Source: Denitrobaculum sp965232285
Lineage (GTDB): Bacteria > Pseudomonadota > Alphaproteobacteria > Kiloniellales > Kiloniellaceae
DNA length: 64,000 nt
Direction of reading: 5' to 3'
Assembly: GCA_965232285.1 (NCBI GenBank)
Contig: CBDDPL010000004.1
Coordinates: 6,324,001 to 6,388,000 of the forward strand
The position numbers were made by a program, and so were the translations under genes. Shown here one piece after another: positions 1 through 8,771 of the stretch. The notes under the pieces are model-generated. The model did no database searches, had not been told where the DNA came from, and was given only the letters and a program-made list of their open reading frames with translations. Within the stretch, counting starts at the first letter, position 1. Each line of letters opens with the position of its first letter.

Positions 1-503
1 CAGGAGTTTTTGAGCCTGTAGGTTCTTTCAGAGAAGCTCGAGCCCCCATAACTGTCTCTCTTCCCCCAGCTTAGGTCCTGTTGAGTAAAGCAGCATTATC
101 TGAAGTGGTAGTTTTATAGTTAAACAAAGCAAATTGTTTAAACAAAAACAAATGCATTTTTGTCAAACAGGTCAAGGGGCCACGAACAACTGACAATTTA
201 CCATTTTTAGGTTTGTTGAAATAGTAATAATGCGCCTTAAGGGGGCAATAGCTGATTTATTGCTTTACAGCCGCGCAATGAGTCTGCGCTCTCGAAGTGT
301 AGACGAAAGAGTGAGACCGCATCTCTTTCAGAAGTAATGTTTAACTTGTTATGTCTGTTGACTAAACGAGATCATATGTTTAACCGTACGTGTTCGTCTG
401 TTTCACGGGCAAACCTGCGTTGGACAGAGCGCGTCTGCCAACGCGTTTCGCCGTCACGGCGTCGGTTTCCAATCTCCTTGTGACACTGCCGGTGTAAGTT
501 CGA
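1..503. other. AT-rich stretch without a recognised gene
   Basis: This 500-base stretch is clearly more AT-rich than the rest of the window and holds no open frame I would defend. A perfect 12-base palindrome, TTGTTTAAACAA, lies at 134-145 and could be an operator or simply AT-rich chance. It probably contains the promoter of the SprT-like gene that begins at 504 and the tail of whatever lies left of the window. Confidence 0.5.
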
Positions 504-1112
504 ATGCCGAAAAAAGGAAGCTCAATTCAAAGAGATCAGTCAGCCGTGACCTATTCCCGCGAAGCCTGGTTGCGGCAGGTTGTATCGGCGATGAAGGGCT
601 GGTTCGATGATCTGGGGTTTCCCTTGCCTGTGTTTGAGGTCCGGACCGGTTTTCCCAGCTCGGGGCAGCGCAGTCCAAACATCACGGATTCCTGGGCGCA
701 GGACGAGGCTGGCTCCTATGTCATCTACGTGCGTCCGGATCGTAGCGACCCGACCGATGTGACGGCGGCTTTGGCCTTTCAGCTCTGCCGCATAGCGGTC
801 GGCGAGCGCGACAGCCACGGCTATCTCTTTCGCCATCTCGCGATTTCGATCGGTCTGAAGGGAACCAAGACCGAGTCACCGCCAGGTACGCTTTTCAAGG
901 AACTGGTGAAGCCTATTCTTGATGCGGCCGGCCCTTTGCCTTCGCCTGAAATCTCGCCGACCGACAAAGAGAAGAAAACAAGTCAGACGACACGCATGAT
1001 GAAGGTTTCCTGCAAGAAATGCGGTTACGTGGCGCGCGTTTCACGCAAGTGGCTTGATGAGGTTGGGCCGCCGCACTGTCCGCTCCACGGGCCGATGACC
1101 ATCGAGACCTGA
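504..1112 (+). CDS. SprT-like protein with zinc ribbon, metalloprotease motif lost
   Basis: A 202-residue cytoplasmic protein. Residues about 19-120 follow the order of SprT-like metallopeptidase proteins of phages and bacteria: an AWLRQVV start, a TGFPSSGQRS strand and the AVGERDSHGYLFRHLAISIGLKG block. The expected zinc-binding HExxH helix is replaced by AFQLCRI (91-97), so catalysis by the usual mechanism is not possible. The C-terminus (170-195) is a zinc ribbon with Cys170, Cys173, Cys192 and His195, matching the CxCGY...RKWL ending of the family. The ATG at 504 is used; its ribosome site is weak. The gene stands alone, and the next gene is convergent. The family assignment is from motif recall, so a search is needed to confirm it. 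The role is unknown and may be structural or DNA-binding. Confidence 0.6.
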   Translation: MPKKGSSIQRDQSAVTYSREAWLRQVVSAMKGWFDDLGFPLPVFEVRTGFPSSGQRSPNITDSWAQDEAGSYVIYVRPDRSDPTDVTAALAFQLCRIAVGERDSHGYLFRHLAISIGLKGTKTESPPGTLFKELVKPILDAAGPLPSPEISPTDKEKKTSQTTRMMKVSCKKCGYVARVSRKWLDEVGPPHCPLHGPMTIET

Positions 1113-1166
1113 CGGCACCTGAGCGTCTCGTGCAGCCTTATACGGCGTCACTACCTCGACCGCGCG

Positions 1167-2093
1167 TTACGGGCGCTCGCGGTTCAAGGGCTGTTCAGCG
1201 CCCATGGCCAGGTGCATGAATTCGACGAAAGCCCTGACCCCGCTGTTCTGCACCGCGGAGTTCGACCAGGCGAGGCCGACGTCCATGGTCGGTATGGTAT
1301 CTGAAACGGGCATGACTTCGACGCGTCGGCCTTCGAGCGACCAGGGCCGATAGACCATGTCAGAGAGGATGGCAATGCCCATCCCGTTGGCGACCATGCT
1401 CCGTACCGCCTCGACCGAAGACGTCCGAAAGATCGTTTTCGGACGATAGGGGCTGCGATTCCAGTAGCGCTGCGCCGTGTTGCTGGCCTCGTCCACAGTC
1501 AGCATGATGTAAGGCTCGTTGGCGATGTCCTGCAGAGAAACGTTGGAACGTTCCAGGAAGTGATGCTGGGCATCCGTCCAGAGCCGCCGGCGCGACCGCA
1601 GCAGCGTATCGTAGGACAGGTCTTCCTGATTGATGATGTTGGAGGTCAGCATGACTGCAAGATCGAAGGCGCCCGCGATCAGGCCTTCCTCGATGTCGCC
1701 GCGGTCTGCTTCCGTCAGGTTGATGTCGATGTTGGGGAAGCCGCGCGCGAAACGCGCCAGGTAAGCCGGCAGAAAGTAGCCGGCGACCGTATAGCTGACT
1801 GCCAGATTAAACCGGCCGCGGATGTCTTCCCGGATGCGGCGGGGAAGCCGGACCGCCTCTTCGACCGCAGCGATGATGTGCCGGGCATGCTCAAGGAAGA
1901 GATTGCCCTCGTAGGTGAGCGCAACGCCGCCTGAATGACGTTCAAACAGCGGCGCTCCGACGCTTTCTTCCAGCGACTTGATGGCTGCTGTGATCGCCGA
2001 CTGCGAGACGTTGATCTCAATGGCTGCCCGGGAGAGCTGGCCGGCATCGGCTGCGGCGATGAAGTAGCGAATCTGTCGAAGTGATGGTTCCAT
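1167..2093 (-). CDS. LysR-family transcription regulator
   Basis: A 308-residue regulator with the usual LysR layout. A winged helix-turn-helix spans about residues 3-62 (EPSLRQIRYFIAAADAGQLS, then SQSAITAAIKSLEE), followed by a two-lobed effector-binding domain from about 90 to 295. It is divergent from the pxpA cluster, with 334 bases between the starts, so by the usual LysR rule it probably controls that cluster and itself. A T-N11-A type inverted repeat at 2111-2131 is a good candidate binding site. The start ATG at 2093 opens directly into the conserved N-terminus. The effector is unknown; 5-oxoproline or a related acid is an inference from position. Confidence 0.9.
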   Translation of the reverse strand: MEPSLRQIRYFIAAADAGQLSRAAIEINVSQSAITAAIKSLEESVGAPLFERHSGGVALTYEGNLFLEHARHIIAAVEEAVRLPRRIREDIRGRFNLAVSYTVAGYFLPAYLARFARGFPNIDINLTEADRGDIEEGLIAGAFDLAVMLTSNIINQEDLSYDTLLRSRRRLWTDAQHHFLERSNVSLQDIANEPYIMLTVDEASNTAQRYWNRSPYRPKTIFRTSSVEAVRSMVANGMGIAILSDMVYRPWSLEGRRVEVMPVSDTIPTMDVGLAWSNSAVQNSGVRAFVEFMHLAMGAEQPLNRERP

Positions 2094-2427
2094 CTGTTTT
2101 TTTGATTTGTGATATCTGTAATTCTAATATCAGCTTAACGGACATAACCCGGTTTGAGTTCTCGAGTTTCCCACGGCTTGCTGGTGCGTTTTAACCAAAA
2201 GCTCTCTGCGCAGGATTTTCGTCAGGAGTATTAATATCAAAAATCCTGATAGAAATAAGCTGATAATCGTATTTAACAATAGACCTTCTATCTCCTTATC
2301 ATGCTCCGACGGGTGAGCAGACACTTCCTTGCGATCAGAAAGGCGGAGCTTTCGGTGCAGTGAACGCCGATCCGGGCCCACCGCTTCTGCAGCGCCTCAC
2401 CACGAGACCAGGCTGGGAGAACGCATC
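2094..2427. promoter_or_regulatory. divergent control region between the LysR gene and pxpA
   Basis: An AT-rich 334-base region between two divergent starts. Besides the LysR-type site at 2111-2131 it contains TGATAA at 2261-2266 and TTATCA at 2296-2301, a widely spaced inverted pair. It should carry both promoters. An open frame on the minus strand here encodes a hydrophobic stretch but has no other support and is not called. Confidence 0.5.
2111..2131. promoter_or_regulatory. candidate LysR operator
   Basis: GATAT at 2111-2115 and ATATC at 2127-2131 form an inverted repeat around 11 bases, the T-N11-A geometry typical of LysR binding sites. It lies 18-38 bases upstream of the LysR start codon, a common position for autoregulation. 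No binding data exist; this is read from sequence only. Confidence 0.45.
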
Positions 2428-3156
2428 GTGACGGTCGATATCAACTGCGACATGGGGGAGAGCTTCGGGCTCTATAAGATGGGCGATGACGAAGGGATCA
2501 TGCCCCATATCACCGAGGCAAATGTAGCCTGCGGTTTCCACGCCTCCGATCCCAATCATATGCGCAGCACGGTCGAATTGGCCAAGCGTCACAACGTCAA
2601 GGTTGGGGCGCATTTTTCGCTGCCGGATCTTGCCGGCTTCGGCCGTCGGGAAATGAAGATCGACCGCGAGGAGATGGCTAACATCGTAGCCTATCAGGTA
2701 GGTGCCCTGAAAGCCTTCCTGGACATGGCCGGTCTGCCGCTCAGTCACCTCAAGCCGCATGGCGTGCTCTATGGCATGGCCGCGCGGCAGGAGCATACCG
2801 CCCATGCCATCGCCGATGTGGGCGAGCACTACCAGGTGCCGATCTTCGGTCTGGCCGGGACTCTGCATGAAGAGATCTATCAGGCGCGGGGCCTGGAATT
2901 CCGGGCCGAGTTCTTTGCCGATCTTGACTATGACGACGACGGCAATCTGCTCATAACCCGAGAGCATGATGCCGTACCGCCGGAAGAGGCGGCGAACAAG
3001 GCTGTACGTGCCGTGACGGATGGTCTCGTGCGCAGCGCCGGGGGAAAAGATGTCGCGGTGCGCGCCGAGACGATTTGCGTTCACTCCGACACGCCCAACG
3101 CCGTCGCTGTGGTCGAGGCGGTGCGCGCCGCGCTCCGCCCGCACCTCGCGGCCTGA
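2428..3156 (+). CDS. pxpA: 5-oxoprolinase subunit A (LamB/YcsF family)
   Basis: A 242-residue cytoplasmic protein of the LamB/YcsF family, which with PxpB and PxpC forms the bacterial ATP-dependent 5-oxoprolinase that opens 5-oxoproline to glutamate. Family signatures are DINCDMGESFG at the N-terminus, NVACGFHASDP (about residues 32-42), VGAHFSLPD and HLKPHGVLYG. I chose the GTG at 2428 because it opens directly into the conserved TVDINCDMGE start and has a GGGAGA ribosome site at 2415-2420. A longer in-frame extension is unlike the family. It is first in a tight operon with biotin-carrier and biotin-carboxylase genes. The substrate could instead be another lactam or acid that requires carboxylation. 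Confidence 0.9.
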   Translation: MTVDINCDMGESFGLYKMGDDEGIMPHITEANVACGFHASDPNHMRSTVELAKRHNVKVGAHFSLPDLAGFGRREMKIDREEMANIVAYQVGALKAFLDMAGLPLSHLKPHGVLYGMAARQEHTAHAIADVGEHYQVPIFGLAGTLHEEIYQARGLEFRAEFFADLDYDDDGNLLITREHDAVPPEEAANKAVRAVTDGLVRSAGGKDVAVRAETICVHSDTPNAVAVVEAVRAALRPHLAA

Positions 3157-3206
3157 TCTGGTGATTTGCTTTACCGCTCCGGCGTCGGAGCATGAGGGAG
3201 GGATTT

Positions 3207-3449
3207 ATGTCCAAGTCTGAAATTCGCACGCCGCTGCCGGGGACCTTCTACCGCCGGCCCTCGCCTGATCAGCCGCCCTACAAGGAGCCGGGCGATAAGG
3301 TCGCGAAGGGGGATGTTATCGGCCTGGTCGAGGTGATGAAGTCTTTTCATGAAATCCGTTCCGACGTGGATGGCACGCTGACGGCCTTTCTTGCGGAGAA
3401 CGAAGATCCGATCTCGCCGGGCCAGGTTCTGGCCGAGGTTGAGTCCTGA
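3207..3449 (+). CDS. biotin carboxyl carrier protein (AccB-like, short)
   Basis: An 80-residue stand-alone biotinyl domain, much shorter than fatty-acid AccB because it lacks the N-terminal linker region. The biotin-acceptor lysine is Lys45 in VEVMKSFHEI; this Val-Met-Lys-Ser context differs from the usual Ala-Met-Lys-Met. It would carry CO2 from the biotin carboxylase encoded next to the carboxyltransferase-like PxpB/PxpC proteins. The ATG at 3207 is preferred over an in-frame ATG at 3192 because GAGGGAGG lies at 3195-3202. The carrier-carboxylase pair inside a pxp cluster is known in many bacteria, but its reaction is not certain here. Confidence 0.88.
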   Translation: MSKSEIRTPLPGTFYRRPSPDQPPYKEPGDKVAKGDVIGLVEVMKSFHEIRSDVDGTLTAFLAENEDPISPGQVLAEVES

Positions 3450-3465
3450 TCGAGCGCAGAGTCTG

Positions 3466-4854
3466 ATGCCCATTGAGAAACTTCTGATCGCCAATCGCGG
3501 CGAGATCGCTGTCCGCATCATTCGGGCGGCGCGCGACCTCGGCATTCGCACGGTACAGGTGCACAGTGAAGCGGATGCCAGCTCGCTGGCCGTTGAACTG
3601 GCGGACGAAGCCGTTGAGATCGGTCCGCCGCCTGCCGCGAAGTCTTACCTCAGGATCGAGGCTATTCTCGAGGCTGCGCAAAAGTCCGGCGCCGACGCTG
3701 TTCATCCCGGTTATGGCTTCCTGGCCGAAAACGCCGCTTTCGCCGATGCGGTCGAACAAGCCGGCCTGGCCTTCGTGGGGCCGAGTGGCGACACCATCCG
3801 GGCCATGGGTGACAAGGTCACGGCGCGCAAAGCGGCGCAGGCGGCCGGTGTGCCCACGGTGCCCGGTAGCGATGGTCTGATCGACGATCTGGAAGCCGCG
3901 GGGCATCTGGCGCGGGAAATTGGTTTTCCCGTCATGATCAAGGCGACCGCCGGCGGCGGCGGACGCGGAATCAGGGTCGCCGAGAGTGCCGAAGACTTCG
4001 CGCAACTTGCCCCCCAGGCTTCGGCCGAGGCCAAGGCAGCCTTCGGCGATGGTGGCCTCTATCTGGAAAAAGTCATCAGCCGCGCCCGGCACATCGAGGT
4101 GCAGATCCTCGGCGACGGGGAAAGCTTCATCCACTGCTTCGAGCGCGAATGCTCGCTTCAACGCCGGCGACAGAAGGTCTGGGAGGAAGCCCCTTCGACC
4201 GCGCTCTCGCCTGAGGTCCGCGCCCGGCTTTGTGATTCCGCCGTCGCGCTTGCCAGATCCGTCGGGTACCGCGGTGCCGGGACGATCGAGTACCTCTACG
4301 ACGACGCCAGCGGTGAGTTCTACTTCATCGAGATGAACACCCGGATTCAGGTCGAGCATCCGGTGACCGAGCAGATCACCGGTCTTGATCTGGTGGCGGA
4401 GATGATCCGGATCGCTGGCGGCGAGAAGCTTTCGGTCCGGCAGGATGAGGTGGAGATGCGCGGTCACGCCATCGAGGTGCGGATCAACGCCGAGGACCCC
4501 GCCAACAATTTCATGCCCTTTCCGGGTGTCGCCGGTGACCTGCGGCTGCCGGGCGGCGCAGGTGTGCGCTTCGACCACATGCTCTATCCCGGTTACCAGA
4601 TCCCACCCTTTTACGATTCCCTGCTGGGCAAGCTGATCGTCTGGGGTGCGACGCGCGACCAAGCGATGGACCGATTAAAGCGCGCGGTGGCGGAATTCCG
4701 CGCTGATGGCCTTAAGACCACCGTGCCGCTGTTCCTGGCGCTGGCGGACGATGAAGAACTGCGCCGGGGGGCGGTCCACACCCGCTGGCTCGAACCCTGG
4801 CTCGAAAGCAATGCAGGAAAACTCGCCCCTGCGGAAGGAGGAGTTACGTCATGA
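3466..4854 (+). CDS. biotin carboxylase (AccC-like)
   Basis: A 462-residue ATP-grasp enzyme that carboxylates biotin on the carrier protein using bicarbonate and ATP. The start MPIEKLLIANRGEIAVRII is the classical N-terminus. Further family motifs are the glycine-rich ATP loop KATAGGGGRGIRV (about 160-172), ECSLQRRRQKVWEEAP, and EMNTRIQVEHPVTEQITG, which holds the catalytic Glu/Arg set. There is no C-terminal biotinyl domain; the carrier is the separate gene just upstream. The stop overlaps the pxpB start as ATGA, so translation is probably coupled. The similarity is to AccC, but the setting points to the pxp system rather than to fatty-acid synthesis. Confidence 0.92.
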   Translation: MPIEKLLIANRGEIAVRIIRAARDLGIRTVQVHSEADASSLAVELADEAVEIGPPPAAKSYLRIEAILEAAQKSGADAVHPGYGFLAENAAFADAVEQAGLAFVGPSGDTIRAMGDKVTARKAAQAAGVPTVPGSDGLIDDLEAAGHLAREIGFPVMIKATAGGGGRGIRVAESAEDFAQLAPQASAEAKAAFGDGGLYLEKVISRARHIEVQILGDGESFIHCFERECSLQRRRQKVWEEAPSTALSPEVRARLCDSAVALARSVGYRGAGTIEYLYDDASGEFYFIEMNTRIQVEHPVTEQITGLDLVAEMIRIAGGEKLSVRQDEVEMRGHAIEVRINAEDPANNFMPFPGVAGDLRLPGGAGVRFDHMLYPGYQIPPFYDSLLGKLIVWGATRDQAMDRLKRAVAEFRADGLKTTVPLFLALADDEELRRGAVHTRWLEPWLESNAGKLAPAEGGVTS

Positions 4855-5726
4855 CCTCGAGATACACCTTCGGCGGCGACGAACACATCTTCGTCGAAGT
4901 CGATGAAGCCATGTCGCTGGAGGCCTTTTTCAAGAGCCTTTCCATGACCAACGCGGTCCGGGAGGCCGGCATCAAGGGCGTAACCGAAATCTGCCCGGCC
5001 AATGCTTCCTTCCAGATCAAGTTCGATCCCGACGTCATCCACCCCGACGACCTGCTGACCGAGTTGAAGCGGATGGAGGAAGGGGCGGACAAGGCCGAGG
5101 CGGTGCTCAACACCCGCATCATCGAGATCCCGGTCTACTATCAGGATCCCTGGACCCACGAGACCTTGATGCGTTTCCGCGAACGGCACCAGGACCCCAA
5201 CGCCACCGACATCGAGTTCGCCGCCGAGATCAATGGCTTCGCGACGGTCGAGGATTTTATCAAGGCCCACGCCGGCGCGCCCTGGTTCGTGTCCATGGTC
5301 GGCTTCGTCTCGGGCTTGCCCTTCCTCTACCAGATGGCCGAGCGGTCGCGGCAGATCCAGGTGCCGAAGTACCTCCGGCCGCGCACCGATACCCCCAAGT
5401 TGACCGTGGGTTACGGCGGCTGCTTCTCTTGCATCTATTCGGTCCGCGGCGCGGGCGGCTATCAGATGTTCGGCATCACCCCCATGCCGATCTTCGATCC
5501 AAAGCAGGAAGTCAGCTACCTGAAAGACTTCATGGTCTTCTTCAAACCCGGCGACATCGTGAAATGGAAGCCGATCGACCGCGAAGCCTACGATCAGGCG
5601 GTCGCGGATGTGGAGGCAGGCACCTTCATGCCGCGCATGAAGGACGTTGTCTTCTCCCTCGACGATTTCAACAAGGACATCGACGGGACCAACGCCAAGC
5701 TCGAGGAGGCGCTCTATGCCGGTTAA
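4851..5726 (+). CDS. pxpB: 5-oxoprolinase subunit B (KipI/allophanate hydrolase subunit 1 family)
   Basis: A 291-residue protein of the carboxyltransferase subunit C/D family. The recognisable core is in the C-terminal half: GFVSGLPFLYQM (about 148-159), the LRPRTDTPKLTVGYGGCFSCIYS region and the late PGDIVKWKPIDRE. It pairs with PxpC in the ATP-dependent 5-oxoprolinase; in urea amidolyase the homologous fold transfers carboxyl groups. It overlaps the biotin carboxylase gene by 4 bases and the next gene by 11 bases. At 291 residues it is longer than typical PxpB (about 220) because of an N-terminal segment of about 80 residues. Confidence 0.85.
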   Translation: MTSRYTFGGDEHIFVEVDEAMSLEAFFKSLSMTNAVREAGIKGVTEICPANASFQIKFDPDVIHPDDLLTELKRMEEGADKAEAVLNTRIIEIPVYYQDPWTHETLMRFRERHQDPNATDIEFAAEINGFATVEDFIKAHAGAPWFVSMVGFVSGLPFLYQMAERSRQIQVPKYLRPRTDTPKLTVGYGGCFSCIYSVRGAGGYQMFGITPMPIFDPKQEVSYLKDFMVFFKPGDIVKWKPIDREAYDQAVADVEAGTFMPRMKDVVFSLDDFNKDIDGTNAKLEEALYAG

Positions 5727-6690
5727 AGTCAACACGGCGGGCCTCGCCACCACGATCCAGGATCTCGGCCGTCCCGGCTACTACCATCTGGGCATCCCCA
5801 TCGGAGGCGCCATGGATCGCCTGGCCTTGCGAGCTGCCAACCTTCTGGTCGGTAATGCGGAAGATGCCGCCGGCCTGGAGGCTGTTTTCATGGGGCCGGA
5901 GCTGGAGTTCACTGAGGAAGCCACTGTGGCGATCACCGGGGCGGAACTGCCGCCCAAGCTCGATGGCGAGCCGCGGGAGACCTGGACCTCTTTCCGGGTG
6001 AAGCCGGGCCAGGTTCTGAGTTTCGATTACCTGCGCGCCGGTGCCCGGGCCTACATCGCCATCTCAGGCGGCATCGCTACACCGCAGGCCCTGGGCAGCC
6101 GCTCAACTTACGCCATCGGTGCGCTTGGCGGTGTGGAAGGGCGCGCTATTCAGCCTGGTGACGAGCTGCCGCTGGGCGATCAGGGCGGCGCGGCGGCGGA
6201 AGGTCGTAGCGTCGCGGCTAACTTGCGGCGCTTGCCGGGTGCACCCGCTGAACTGCGGGTTCTGCCGGGGCTCTATTGGCACCGCATCACAGAGGAGTCC
6301 GGGCGCAACTTCTTTGAAGACGGCTGGAAGGTCGCGCCTGAAGCCGACCGCATGGGCTATCGCTTTCAGGGTGGCCGGCCGCTGGAGTTTGTCGAGCGGG
6401 AGGCCCCCTTCGGTGCTGGCTCCGATCCTTCCAACATCACCGATGCCTGCTATCCTTATGGTTCGATCCAGGTGCCCAGTGGCGCGGAACCGATCGTTCT
6501 GCATAGAGATGCGGTCTCCGGTGGCGGTTACTTCATGCTGGGGACGGTGATCTCGGCGGATATGGATCTGATCGGACAGCTTCAGCCCCATACCGAAACC
6601 AAGTTCGTGAAGGTCAGTATGCATACGGCCCTCGCGGCCCGGCGGGACCGCGCAGAGCTGCTGTCGCAGATCCGTTCGGCTCTGAATTAA
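5716..6690 (+). CDS. pxpC: 5-oxoprolinase subunit C / biotin-dependent carboxyltransferase family protein
   Basis: A 324-residue partner of PxpB. The diagnostic N-terminus is TIQDLGRPGYYHLGIPIGGAMD (about residues 11-32), followed by AITGAELPPKL and AYIAISGGIATPQALGSRSTY, all typical of the KipA/PxpC family. The start ATG at 5716 lies inside pxpB, an overlap typical of this pair. With the neighbouring carrier and carboxylase it could act as a carboxyltransferase, but family members work without biotin in E. coli-type 5-oxoprolinase, so both readings stay open. Confidence 0.9.
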   Translation: MPVKVNTAGLATTIQDLGRPGYYHLGIPIGGAMDRLALRAANLLVGNAEDAAGLEAVFMGPELEFTEEATVAITGAELPPKLDGEPRETWTSFRVKPGQVLSFDYLRAGARAYIAISGGIATPQALGSRSTYAIGALGGVEGRAIQPGDELPLGDQGGAAAEGRSVAANLRRLPGAPAELRVLPGLYWHRITEESGRNFFEDGWKVAPEADRMGYRFQGGRPLEFVEREAPFGAGSDPSNITDACYPYGSIQVPSGAEPIVLHRDAVSGGGYFMLGTVISADMDLIGQLQPHTETKFVKVSMHTALAARRDRAELLSQIRSALN

Positions 6691-6717
6691 GCCGCTTGGA
6701 AGCATAAGGAAAAGACG

Positions 6718-7314
6718 ATGACCCCTAACAGCCTCGCCCAGCCCACGCTCATCGATCAGATCTGGCGTGGTGAAAACACCCTGCTCCGCAATGTCCTGTT
6801 GGCGGTCGCAGGCAGCCTTGCGCTCTGGGTTTCTGCGAAGGTTCAAATCCCTTTCTATCCGGTTCCCATGACCCTGCAGACCTTTGTTGTCCTGACCATT
6901 GGCATGGCCTTCGGCTGGCGGCTTGGCGGCGCTACGGTCCTGCTGTACCTGGCTGAAGGCGCGGCCGGCCTGCCGGTCTTCGCCGGCACGCCGGAAAAGG
7001 GCATCGGTCTCGTCTATATGACCGGGCCGACCGGGGGCTATCTCGCGGGTTTCCTGGTTGCAGCGGTTGCCATGGGCTGGCTCGCCGAACGCGGTTGGGA
7101 CCGGCATGTTCTGACAACCGGTCTTGCAATGCTGATCGGCAACGGCCTGATCTATCTGCTCGGCCTGGCCTGGCTCGGCGCGGTCTTGGGTTGGGACAAA
7201 CCCATTCTGGAATGGGGCCTGCTGCCCTTTATCCTGGGCGATGTCACCAAGCTCTGCCTTGCCGCTGCGGTGCTGCCGCTGGCCTGGCGATTCCTGGGCA
7301 AAGCACGCCGCTAG
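6718..7314 (+). CDS. bioY: BioY biotin transporter substrate-binding protein (copy 1)
   Basis: A 198-residue integral membrane protein with about six hydrophobic segments. It is the S component of an ECF-type biotin transporter, or a solitary biotin transporter. Family markers are FYPVPMTLQTFVVLTIG (about 44-60), AEGAAGLPVFAG and GPTGGYLAGF (about 102-111). It begins 27 bases after pxpC on the same strand, so it is probably co-transcribed and supplies biotin for the carrier protein. A second copy lies at 8860. No EcfA or EcfT gene is in the window. Confidence 0.92.
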   Translation: MTPNSLAQPTLIDQIWRGENTLLRNVLLAVAGSLALWVSAKVQIPFYPVPMTLQTFVVLTIGMAFGWRLGGATVLLYLAEGAAGLPVFAGTPEKGIGLVYMTGPTGGYLAGFLVAAVAMGWLAERGWDRHVLTTGLAMLIGNGLIYLLGLAWLGAVLGWDKPILEWGLLPFILGDVTKLCLAAAVLPLAWRFLGKARR

Positions 7315-7317
7315 CGT

Positions 7318-8736
7318 CTATTGGAATACGTAGGGAATCGTATCGCGAACGTTGAGATCCACCTCCAGCGCGCGCTTCAGCGGAGGGACCGCGCGCTGGT
7401 GGCAATTCCGGCGCTCGCAGATCCGGCAGGAGATCCCGATCGGCTCAAAACCCTGCTCCCGCTCCAGGTCTAAGTCGTCGGCATAGACCAGTTCGCCGGC
7501 ATGTTTGATCTCGCATCCCAGCGCCAGGGCGTAGCGCTGGGCCGGATCCCGAAAGCCGCCGCCGCGTTTTGTGACCGCTTCCGCCAGGCAGAGGTAACGT
7601 ACACCATCCGGCGTTTCCGCCAGTTGCCGGATGATCCGGGTCGGTGTTTCAAAAGCCCGGTGGACATTCCACAGCGGGCAGCCCGAGCCGAAACGGGCAA
7701 ACTGCAGCTTGGTGGCGCTGTGGCGTTTGGTGATGGTGCCTGCCTGATCAACCCGGGCGAAGAAAAAGGGGACGCCCTTTTGGCCCGGCCGCTGCAGGGT
7801 GCTCAGGCGGTGGGCCACTTGCTCGTGGCTGGCGCCGAAACGATCCCCCAGCAGGTCGAGGTCGTGCCGGAGTTCCCGCGCCGCGGCTGCAAAGCTCTCG
7901 TAAGGCAACTGGGCCGCGCCCGCGAAGTAGTTGGCCAGGCCGATGCGGCAGACCGGCGCGGCATCCTGTGATCGAAAATCGGCTGCTGCCACGATGGCAT
8001 CGATGACGCGCCCATGCTCCAGCAGTGCGATTTGATGGGCAATCTGAAAGGCATGGGTGGAAGGTGAAACCTTCGGATTGAGTGTCAGCACCCGTCCGGT
8101 GGGGTCGTAACGCCGGATAGATTTCGATCCCGCGCTGTCACCACCGATCACAACCCGGACCCTGTGACGTCGCTCGACATAGTCCGCCAGTACCCGGACC
8201 CGATTGCGGGCGCCGCCTGCCAGTTCTTTTGCAAGTGCCTCGGCGGCGAGGTCCAGATCATGAATGTAGTTGTCCCGATAGTGGAAGAAGTCGCGGACTT
8301 CTTCGTAGGGTGTTGGTTCGTTCAGGGCGCCCGAACGCTCGAGCGTTTCATCCAGTTCCGCAAGCTGCTCGCCGGCCCGGCGCAAGGCTTGGTGCATCGA
8401 CAGAAAGGCGCGCGCCATAGTCGGTGCGTTCTGGACCATGACCTTGAGGTCCTGTTTGCTGGGTTGCTGGCCACCGAACAACGGGTCGGCCACGGCTTCG
8501 GCCAGGTCTGCGATCAGGCGATCATCGTCATTTTCGGACAGGCTGGCGATATCCACGGCGAAGGCTTCGGCGAGGCCGAGCAACACCGGTGCGGTCACGT
8601 GCCGCTGATTGTTTTCAAGCTGGTTAAGGTAACTGGTTGAAATTCCAAGGCGTTCAGCGAAGGCGGCTTGTGTCAGGCCCTGGGCCTGACGTATCTCGCG
8701 GATTTGCCGTCCAACAAAGAGCTTTCTTGCGCGCAT
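7318..8736 (-). CDS. pccR: short-chain fatty acyl-CoA regulator (ScfR family, PccR-like)
   Basis: A 472-residue transcription factor. Residues about 1-62 form an XRE-type helix-turn-helix (GLTQAAFAERLGISTSYLNQLENNQR). A middle IrrE-like domain carries a degenerate metal motif (AHQIALLEH instead of HExxH), as is usual in this family. The C-terminal ScfR domain ends in a cysteine cluster, CRICERRNCHQ. Relatives sense acyl-CoA; PccR of Rhodobacter sphaeroides controls propionyl-CoA carboxylase genes. Its place between bioY and the pcc operon fits that role exactly. ATG 8736 is preferred; a TTG at 8751 would add five residues and lie within the putative operator at 8744-8765. Confidence 0.88.
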   Translation of the reverse strand: MRARKLFVGRQIREIRQAQGLTQAAFAERLGISTSYLNQLENNQRHVTAPVLLGLAEAFAVDIASLSENDDDRLIADLAEAVADPLFGGQQPSKQDLKVMVQNAPTMARAFLSMHQALRRAGEQLAELDETLERSGALNEPTPYEEVRDFFHYRDNYIHDLDLAAEALAKELAGGARNRVRVLADYVERRHRVRVVIGGDSAGSKSIRRYDPTGRVLTLNPKVSPSTHAFQIAHQIALLEHGRVIDAIVAAADFRSQDAAPVCRIGLANYFAGAAQLPYESFAAAARELRHDLDLLGDRFGASHEQVAHRLSTLQRPGQKGVPFFFARVDQAGTITKRHSATKLQFARFGSGCPLWNVHRAFETPTRIIRQLAETPDGVRYLCLAEAVTKRGGGFRDPAQRYALALGCEIKHAGELVYADDLDLEREQGFEPIGISCRICERRNCHQRAVPPLKRALEVDLNVRDTIPYVFQ

Positions 8737-8743
8737 TTCACAA

Positions 8744-8765
8744 TTTCGCAAATTTAAATTTGCAA
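8744..8765. promoter_or_regulatory. candidate PccR/ScfR operator
   Basis: TTTCGCAAA (8744-8752) and TTTGCAA (8759-8765) face each other around an AT core, TTTAAA. This closely resembles the paired TTTGCAAA half-sites I recall for R. sphaeroides PccR. It sits just upstream of the regulator start and about 95 bases before bioY copy 2, so it could control both directions. Confidence 0.55.
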
Positions 8766-8771
8766 CATCAT

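Noticed and set aside
2130..2381. Minus-strand 83-codon frame with a hydrophobic helix in the LysR-pxpA intergenic region
   Set aside because: It overlaps the expected promoters, has no clear ribosome site, and its hydrophobicity follows from AT-rich sequence.
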